Source: a virus | Reading direction: 5' to 3' (one strand) | IMG/VR virus record: IMGVR_UViG_3300020214_000120 | Location: 1-24,322 of that record | DNA: 24,322 nucleotides | In this document: one piece after another, positions 21,239 through 24,322 of the stretch | Layout: each line of letters opens with the position of its first letter | Position numbering within the stretch: the stretch's first letter is position 1 | The notes under the pieces: generated by a model | Seen by the model: only the letters and a program-made list of their open reading frames with translations | Database searches by the model: none | Told to the model about the DNA's origin: nothing | Program-made: the position numbers and the translations under genes

Positions 21239-21573
21239 ACTTGTGCCCTGACGTTTGCGTTCAGCGTCCTGAGCGCGTCGATTGAGGTTCTCAGCGACAG
21301 CAGCTTCTCCCTCTTCGCCTTGACGAGGGCCTCGGAGATCTTGTAGTCGTAGTTCTCGTCGTTCATCTGGTAGTCGGCCCAGGCCTCGCGCTCCTTGATG
21401 GAACCCTTGGCGGCGAGGTACGACTTCGCCCAGTTCGCCTTGTACTTGGCCTCCTTCTTTGCGGAGTCCATGGAGAGCGTCTCAAAGGCCTCGGTCTCGC
21501 CCTCGAGGAGTTCCATCAGACGAAGGAGTTCCTCCTCAACTTCAACCTGGCTAATCGGAGTACTGCGAGTCAC
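21235..21573 (-). CDS. Small coiled-coil protein of unknown function (112 aa)
   Basis: GTG at 21573 is preferred because AAGGAAGG lies four to five bases upstream; a TTG at 21597 is possible but has no ribosome site. The protein is almost all helical and charged: QVEVEEELLRLMELLEGETE, then KKEAKYKANWAKSYLAAKGS, IKEREAWADYQMND and ALVKAKREKLLSLRTSIDAL. The heptad-like pattern suggests a coiled coil. Small helical proteins of this style are common next to recombination genes of phages, but I cannot assign a function. It starts inside the end of the RuvC-like gene (23 nt overlap) and its stop overlaps the ParB-like start (GTGA), so it is translated with both. Confidence 0.72.
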   Translation of the reverse strand: MTRSTPISQVEVEEELLRLMELLEGETEAFETLSMDSAKKEAKYKANWAKSYLAAKGSIKEREAWADYQMNDENYDYKISEALVKAKREKLLSLRTSIDALRTLNANVRAQV

Positions 21574-22111
21574 TGCACCTTCCTTCGTAGTTGTCAACGG
21601 GCGACCAGTCGACCCCGTCGGCGACGGCTCGGCTTGCCTCGGGCCAATCGTACCTTGCTTCGCCGTGCCTAATCAATGCCATTTCCTCCAGTATCCATGC
21701 GTCGCACATGTCGTCGGCGCCGGGACCGGCCCACGCAATCCCCGTCCTGGCTGAGACGGCGGAAACGACCTCGCTCTTTGAGGAGTTGCCCTTTCCCGTG
21801 GCGAATTTGGCCCTCGTCGTCGGCGCCACCTCAACGAAAGGTATGTTGGCGGAGCAGAGGACGTACCTCACTACCCCGCCGAGCTCGCCGATTGAGAACG
21901 CCTGGCCCGAACGGGCGGCGAACGCGTAGCCTTCCAGGACGACGGCGGTCACGCGGTGAAAGCGGACGAGCTCCATCACGGTGGTTGATATGTCGATGAG
22001 CCTCTGCGTGCCTCTGCTCTTCGGGATTATTGCGCCCCGGGAATCTCGCACCGACCACCCCGTGGACGAGAGGGACAAATCCAGCCCCATGAACATTTTT
22101 TCTTTTGCCAC
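21551..22111 (-). CDS. RuvC-like Holliday junction resolvase
   Basis: The protein has 186 residues. GTG at 22111 gives MAKEKMFMGLDLSLSSTGWS; ATG at 22096 or 22090 are alternatives and none has a strong ribosome site. The RNase H-type fold is clear: first acidic residue D11 in GLDLSLSSTGW, E60 in VVLEGYAFAARSGQAFS, helix IGELGGVVRYVL, then PTTRAKFATGKGNSSKSEVV and the C-terminal pair in GADDMCDAWIL (D134 and D137). These are the four catalytic positions of RuvC. It would resolve branched DNA during recombination or before packaging. It stands downstream of an annealing protein, a RecB-like nuclease and an HNH nuclease. The last 40 residues beyond the nuclease core are acidic and specific to this protein. 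Confidence 0.88.
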   Translation of the reverse strand: MAKEKMFMGLDLSLSSTGWSVRDSRGAIIPKSRGTQRLIDISTTVMELVRFHRVTAVVLEGYAFAARSGQAFSIGELGGVVRYVLCSANIPFVEVAPTTRAKFATGKGNSSKSEVVSAVSARTGIAWAGPGADDMCDAWILEEMALIRHGEARYDWPEASRAVADGVDWSPVDNYEGRCSDSQYSD

Positions 22112-22120
22112 GAACGAAAA

Positions 22121-22246
22121 CTACCGCGCTTGGCGGGCTGCCCCCGGGGCCTTCCCCAGGGGCACGGCGCCCGATGGGGGCCTAACCCGTCGCGGATTTA
22201 ACCGCCAGAACGGATCACCCCCTCCCCTTGTCGAGTTACCTGCCAC
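22121..22246 (-). CDS. Possible small ORF (41 aa), low confidence
   Basis: A GTG at 22246 lies eight bases after GAGG (22255-22258), and the frame runs to TAG at 22121, nine bases before the RuvC GTG. The peptide is Gly/Pro/Arg-rich: MAGNSTRGGGDPFWRLNPRR then VRPPSGAVPLGKAPGAARQA. Codon third positions are less GC-biased than in the neighbours. The strong hairpin at 22140-22163 lies within it, so a structured RNA is an equally good or better explanation. Confidence 0.25.
   Translation of the reverse strand: MAGNSTRGGGDPFWRLNPRRVRPPSGAVPLGKAPGAARQAR
22140..22163 (-). other. Very strong GC-rich hairpin upstream of the RuvC-like gene
   Basis: GCCCCTGGGG and CCCCGGGGGC (minus strand) pair over ten positions, nine Watson-Crick and one G-T, closing a four-base loop AAGG. 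The stem is far more stable than any other I noticed. It is not followed by a T-run on the minus strand, and further short complements (GGGC...GCCC) flank it. It sits in the 181-base gap between the HNH and RuvC-like genes, about 29 bases before the RuvC start. Confidence 0.75.
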
Positions 22247-22247
22247 G

Positions 22248-22275
22248 ATTGTATCCTCATGGCTAATACTGAAAA
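22248..22275 (-). promoter_or_regulatory. Candidate promoter between the HNH and RuvC-like genes
   Basis: On the minus strand TTTTCA (22270-22275) and TACAAT (22248-22253) are separated by 16 bases. They match the sigma-70 -35 and -10 boxes at four and five of six positions. The region is AT-rich within a GC-rich genome. A start near 22240 would produce a leader of about 130 bases holding the strong hairpin before the RuvC-like gene. It overlaps the ribosome site of the possible 41-aa ORF, so both cannot be used from the same transcript. Confidence 0.4.
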
Positions 22276-22292
22276 GGGTAATAGTTATACGA

Positions 22293-22697
22293 TTACGTTT
22301 TTTTCCAGCCCTCAACGGAAAGACCCAATTCAAAGGCTTTTTGCGGATATTTTCCGATTCTTTCATGACACGGCCTGCACACGGCCATGAGATTTTTCTC
22401 TTCGAGTATCGAGCCGCCCTGCGATCTGCGCACGAGCTCGTGGACGTCCTGCGCTGGTTTGCGGATGTACGTGACCCTGCCGTCATCCTTGGCGAACAAG
22501 GGGCACGCCTCGCACCATTTCCTCTCCGTCAGAATCCTTCGGACGACGGCCCGTCGCTCGACGTAAATCGACTCAGTTTTTTTGGAGCGACTCCTGAGTT
22601 TTGTTCTCTTCTTCGGGGGCGCCGAGTCTTTCGAACGCCCAGACTCCGTTGAGCGCTTTGTAGAGTGCTTCATCGGCTGGCGTCGTCTCAATGTCAT
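22293..22697 (-). CDS. HNH endonuclease
   Basis: The protein has up to 134 residues (ATG at 22697; ATG at 22673 is an alternative, and neither has a well-spaced ribosome site). The N-terminal 50 residues are very basic (KRSTESGRSKDSAPPKKRTK), probably for DNA contact. The HNH core has Cys62-x-x-Cys65 (WCEACPLF), the catalytic DVHELVRRSQGG (H86), N102 in EEKNLMAV, and Cys107-x-x-Cys110-His111 in CRPCHERI. Two CxxC pairs form the zinc site usual in phage HNH proteins. It may take part in packaging or recombination, or be a free-standing nuclease. Its start lies inside the end of the upstream gene: 125 bases overlap with the ATG at 22697, or 101 with that at 22673. Confidence 0.85.
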   Translation of the reverse strand: MTLRRRQPMKHSTKRSTESGRSKDSAPPKKRTKLRSRSKKTESIYVERRAVVRRILTERKWCEACPLFAKDDGRVTYIRKPAQDVHELVRRSQGGSILEEKNLMAVCRPCHERIGKYPQKAFELGLSVEGWKKT

Positions 22698-23121
22698 ACC
22701 TCAAAAGATACATCCTGTGGGCCTCTATGGCGTCACGGCACATCTCGTAGAGATTCTCCCGGTCGGCGCCGGTCGCCTTTTGCAGCGAGATCATGCCGGC
22801 GACGTCGGAGACGCGCTTGACGACGTAGAACTTGAAGCGATCGGCCTTGGCGATTTTGCTCTCGTAGTACATCTTCGCTTCCACCCCCAGCCTCACGCCG
22901 TCCTCGCCGAGACTCAGGTACCTCTTGTCGTCGGCGATCATGTCCTGCGTCAGGCCCTCGATCTGCCGGTTCAAATTATCCAGCAGGGCGTTGAGTGCCC
23001 TCATCCACCTGTCCAGGTTGTGCGACTGGCAAAGGAACTGCTTGTGCTCGTCCGACGCCTTGTTCTTGACTTCCTGCGCCACCATGTGCGCAAAGGCGTC
23101 GTCGCTTATGTAGTGGTTCAT
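22573..23121 (-). CDS. Helical protein of unknown function in the recombination operon (182 aa)
   Basis: ATG at 23121 overlaps the stop of the Cas4-like gene (ATGA); a much longer frame beginning at 23475 lies over that gene and is rejected. The 182-residue protein (MNHYISDDAFAHMVAQEVKN) is nearly all helical, with DRWMRALNALLDNLNRQIEG, then GVRLGVEAKMYYESKIAKAD, RFKFYVVKRVSDVAGMISLQ and an acidic end (APEEENKTQESLQKN). I do not recognise a family. Position between an exonuclease and an HNH nuclease suggests a role in DNA processing. The last 42 codons or so overlap the HNH coding frame. Confidence 0.72.
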   Translation of the reverse strand: MNHYISDDAFAHMVAQEVKNKASDEHKQFLCQSHNLDRWMRALNALLDNLNRQIEGLTQDMIADDKRYLSLGEDGVRLGVEAKMYYESKIAKADRFKFYVVKRVSDVAGMISLQKATGADRENLYEMCRDAIEAHRMYLLRYDIETTPADEALYKALNGVWAFERLGAPEEENKTQESLQKN

Positions 23122-23906
23122 TTTTTTTCCTTCTTCCAATACTCGCATATCGTATCCTTGAAGAAGCACCAATTGCAAAGCTTCGTCGGTTTCGCCGGCC
23201 AGTTGTTGTCGTTGAACGACGCGACGATGGCGTCGTACGTCTCGGTTATGAGCCTGTGCACCTCGTCCAGTTTCGATTGGTCCACGAGCCTGATGAACCG
23301 CTTGCCGTCCCTGAGGTACAGGAGCTCCACCGAGCCGATCGGGCGCTCGGACACCCCCGAGAGGAGCGTCGCGTAGATCATCAGCTGTATGAACTTGTCG
23401 TCGACGTACGGCTCGCGCGGTGTCTTGCCGGTCTTGTAGTCGGATATGCGAACCATCCCATCGTCGACGAACCACCTGTCGATGAAGCCCTTCACCCTGA
23501 CGCCACCCACCCTGCCGTCAAGCTCCGTTTCCACGCCGCCGACGGTTACGGCCGATGGTTGCTCGACCCTGAATATGTTCTCCAGGCACCACCACGCCGA
23601 CCACCTGAATTTTTGCGCTTCCTTCTCGGGCACGACACCCCTTATCCGGTCCGCCCACTTTCCGTCGGACCACACGGACGTGCTGAGCGACCTCAACGAT
23701 GTCGCGGTCCTCTGATCGGGGTCCAGCGACCCGTAGAACGACTCGAGGACGTCGTGGACGAAGTTCCCCAGCAGGGTCGCCTGCGTCGGGGGTTCCTGTA
23801 TCTGGTTGACGCGGGAGTACTTGTACTTCAGCGGGCACTGCGAGTACGTCGCCAGCGAGGATGGCGAGACATACTCGGGTAGCTCGTATGGGAGCGGGTC
23901 CGACAT
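23118..23906 (-). CDS. Cas4/RecB-type PD-(D/E)XK nuclease with Fe-S cysteines
   Basis: The protein has 262 residues, with ATG at 23906. Motifs in order: the PSSLATYSQCPLKYKY start with Cys24; GNFVHDVLESFYG with His51; VKGFIDRWFVDDG (Asp143); RISDYKTGKTPRE (Asp156-x-Lys158); the QLMIYA helix (Gln174). Near the end, Cys244-x-x-Cys247 and Cys254 occur in LCNWCFFKDTIC. Cys24 with the C-terminal three is the Fe-S layout of the Cas4/AddB group. Active-site residues are intact, so it is probably an active exonuclease or end-resecting enzyme. It follows an annealing protein with a six-base gap and is likely its partner, as exonuclease/annealing pairs are in phages. It is not near any CRISPR component. 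Confidence 0.88.
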   Translation of the reverse strand: MSDPLPYELPEYVSPSSLATYSQCPLKYKYSRVNQIQEPPTQATLLGNFVHDVLESFYGSLDPDQRTATSLRSLSTSVWSDGKWADRIRGVVPEKEAQKFRWSAWWCLENIFRVEQPSAVTVGGVETELDGRVGGVRVKGFIDRWFVDDGMVRISDYKTGKTPREPYVDDKFIQLMIYATLLSGVSERPIGSVELLYLRDGKRFIRLVDQSKLDEVHRLITETYDAIVASFNDNNWPAKPTKLCNWCFFKDTICEYWKKEKK

Positions 23907-23912
23907 GGGGCC

Positions 23913-24322
23913 CTACTCGGACTTGATGCGATTCACCTCGGCGATGATGAACTCAAGGTCCTCCACCGACACCGAGTCGATCGATTTCGGCACGGGCTCC
24001 CCCTTCGTCCGCTCGTTCCAACGCTCACGCATCTTGTTCTTTTGGTCCGGCTCGAGACCCTTGGCCAGCGACACGAACGTGTTCCACAGCGAGACCTTGC
24101 CGTCCTGGACCGACTCGGCCTCGAGGTGTTGCTCGATCTCTATGGCGTCGTCGCTTCGGGCCAGGTACAGCCCGACGCCGAGAGTCTGTGCCGCCTTCTT
24201 CAGGGCGTCCGATATGGCGCCCTTGAACTCGTCACCGAGGTCGAGTATCTGGCCCTGCTTGGTTCGCTTGATCTTCTGCCCGCCGAAACCGTCGCGGGCG
24301 ATCGGCTGGAAGTCCGTGACGA
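23913..24322 (-). CDS. Rad52-like single-strand annealing protein, C-terminal part (start outside window)
   Basis: The visible 135 residues end with TAG at 23913. The N-terminal end lies beyond the right edge. Visible sequence: DFQPIARDGFGGQKIKRTKQ, then GDEFKGAISDALKKAAQTLG and VGLYLARSDDAIEIEQHLE. The stretch 'K-x-A-x-x-D-A-L-K-x-A-x-x-x-x-G-x-x-x-Y-L' is the characteristic helix of Rad52/Sak-like annealing proteins. The remaining residues are a charged C-terminal tail (LAKGLEPDQKNKMRERWNER). Such proteins anneal complementary single strands during phage recombination and replication. A Cas4-like nuclease follows after six bases. Other annealing families (ERF, RecT) are less consistent with this helix. 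Confidence 0.65.
   Translation of the reverse strand, partial: VTDFQPIARDGFGGQKIKRTKQGQILDLGDEFKGAISDALKKAAQTLGVGLYLARSDDAIEIEQHLEAESVQDGKVSLWNTFVSLAKGLEPDQKNKMRERWNERTKGEPVPKSIDSVSVEDLEFIIAEVNRIKSE

Noticed and set aside
22140-22163. Intrinsic terminator at the strong hairpin
   Set aside because: No T-run follows the stem on either strand within a suitable distance; the following minus-strand bases are GC-rich.
22190-22215. tRNA-like T-arm (GCGG-TTAAAT-CCGC) in the gap
   Set aside because: Loop length and sequence do not fit a T-loop and no acceptor or anticodon arm can be built around it.
22121-22486. 121-residue minus-strand frame over the HNH end and the gap
   Set aside because: Its first part is an out-of-frame reading of the HNH gene. 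Only the last third, downstream of the GTG at 22246, is kept as a low-confidence small ORF.
23118-23906. Cas4 as part of a CRISPR system
   Set aside because: No repeats, Cas1, Cas2 or effector genes are visible; the neighbours are phage recombination genes.

Overview
The window is one continuous stretch of a tailed phage (or prophage) genome with a contractile tail, i.e. myovirus morphology. Every gene I can support lies on the minus strand, so transcription runs from position 24322 towards position 1. Genes are packed with 1-8 nt overlaps (ATGA, GTGA, TTGA, TGATG, TAATG junctions) or very short gaps. I see no tRNA, rRNA, IS element or CRISPR array. Third codon positions are mostly G or C. 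Arginine is often AGG and isoleucine often ATA, which is unusual for a GC-rich genome. An r1t-type holin and a peptidoglycan-peptidase-like domain in the tape measure point to a bacterial, probably Gram-positive, host; this is inference only.

Right part (24322 to about 18700), DNA metabolism. In transcription order: the C-terminal part of a Rad52-like single-strand annealing protein, a Cas4/RecB-type PD-(D/E)XK nuclease with four Fe-S cysteines, an unknown helical protein, an HNH nuclease, a roughly 180-nt gap with a very strong hairpin, a promoter-like sequence and a possible 41-aa ORF, a RuvC-like resolvase, a small coiled-coil protein, and a tightly coupled ParB-like / PAPS-reductase-like PP-loop / ParB-like trio. 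The trio is the least understood functional unit here.

Middle part (about 18700 to 13090), connector, neck and tail shaft. An unknown basic protein comes first, then a head-tail connector carrying an inserted beta module, a virion-morphogenesis/neck protein, a tail terminator-like protein, an unknown low-complexity protein, the tail sheath, the tail tube, and the tail assembly chaperone. The chaperone gene has a clear -1 frameshift signal, AAACCCT, that joins it to a 64-aa extension missed by simple ORF calling. Portal, terminase and major capsid genes are absent, so the capsid module lies outside the window.

Left part (12877 to 1), tape measure and baseplate. A 1735-aa tape measure protein ends in an M15/ARB_07466-like peptidase domain. 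It is followed by a CIS-tube/XkdP-like protein, the baseplate hub, a short spike with an OB-fold and a terminal His-x-His, a gp25-like wedge protein, a baseplate J protein carrying a beta module like that in the connector, a tail protein I with an extra N-terminal beta domain, a small unknown, the holin, two small tail-associated beta proteins, and the start of a fibre-like protein that runs off the left edge. No endolysin gene is visible.
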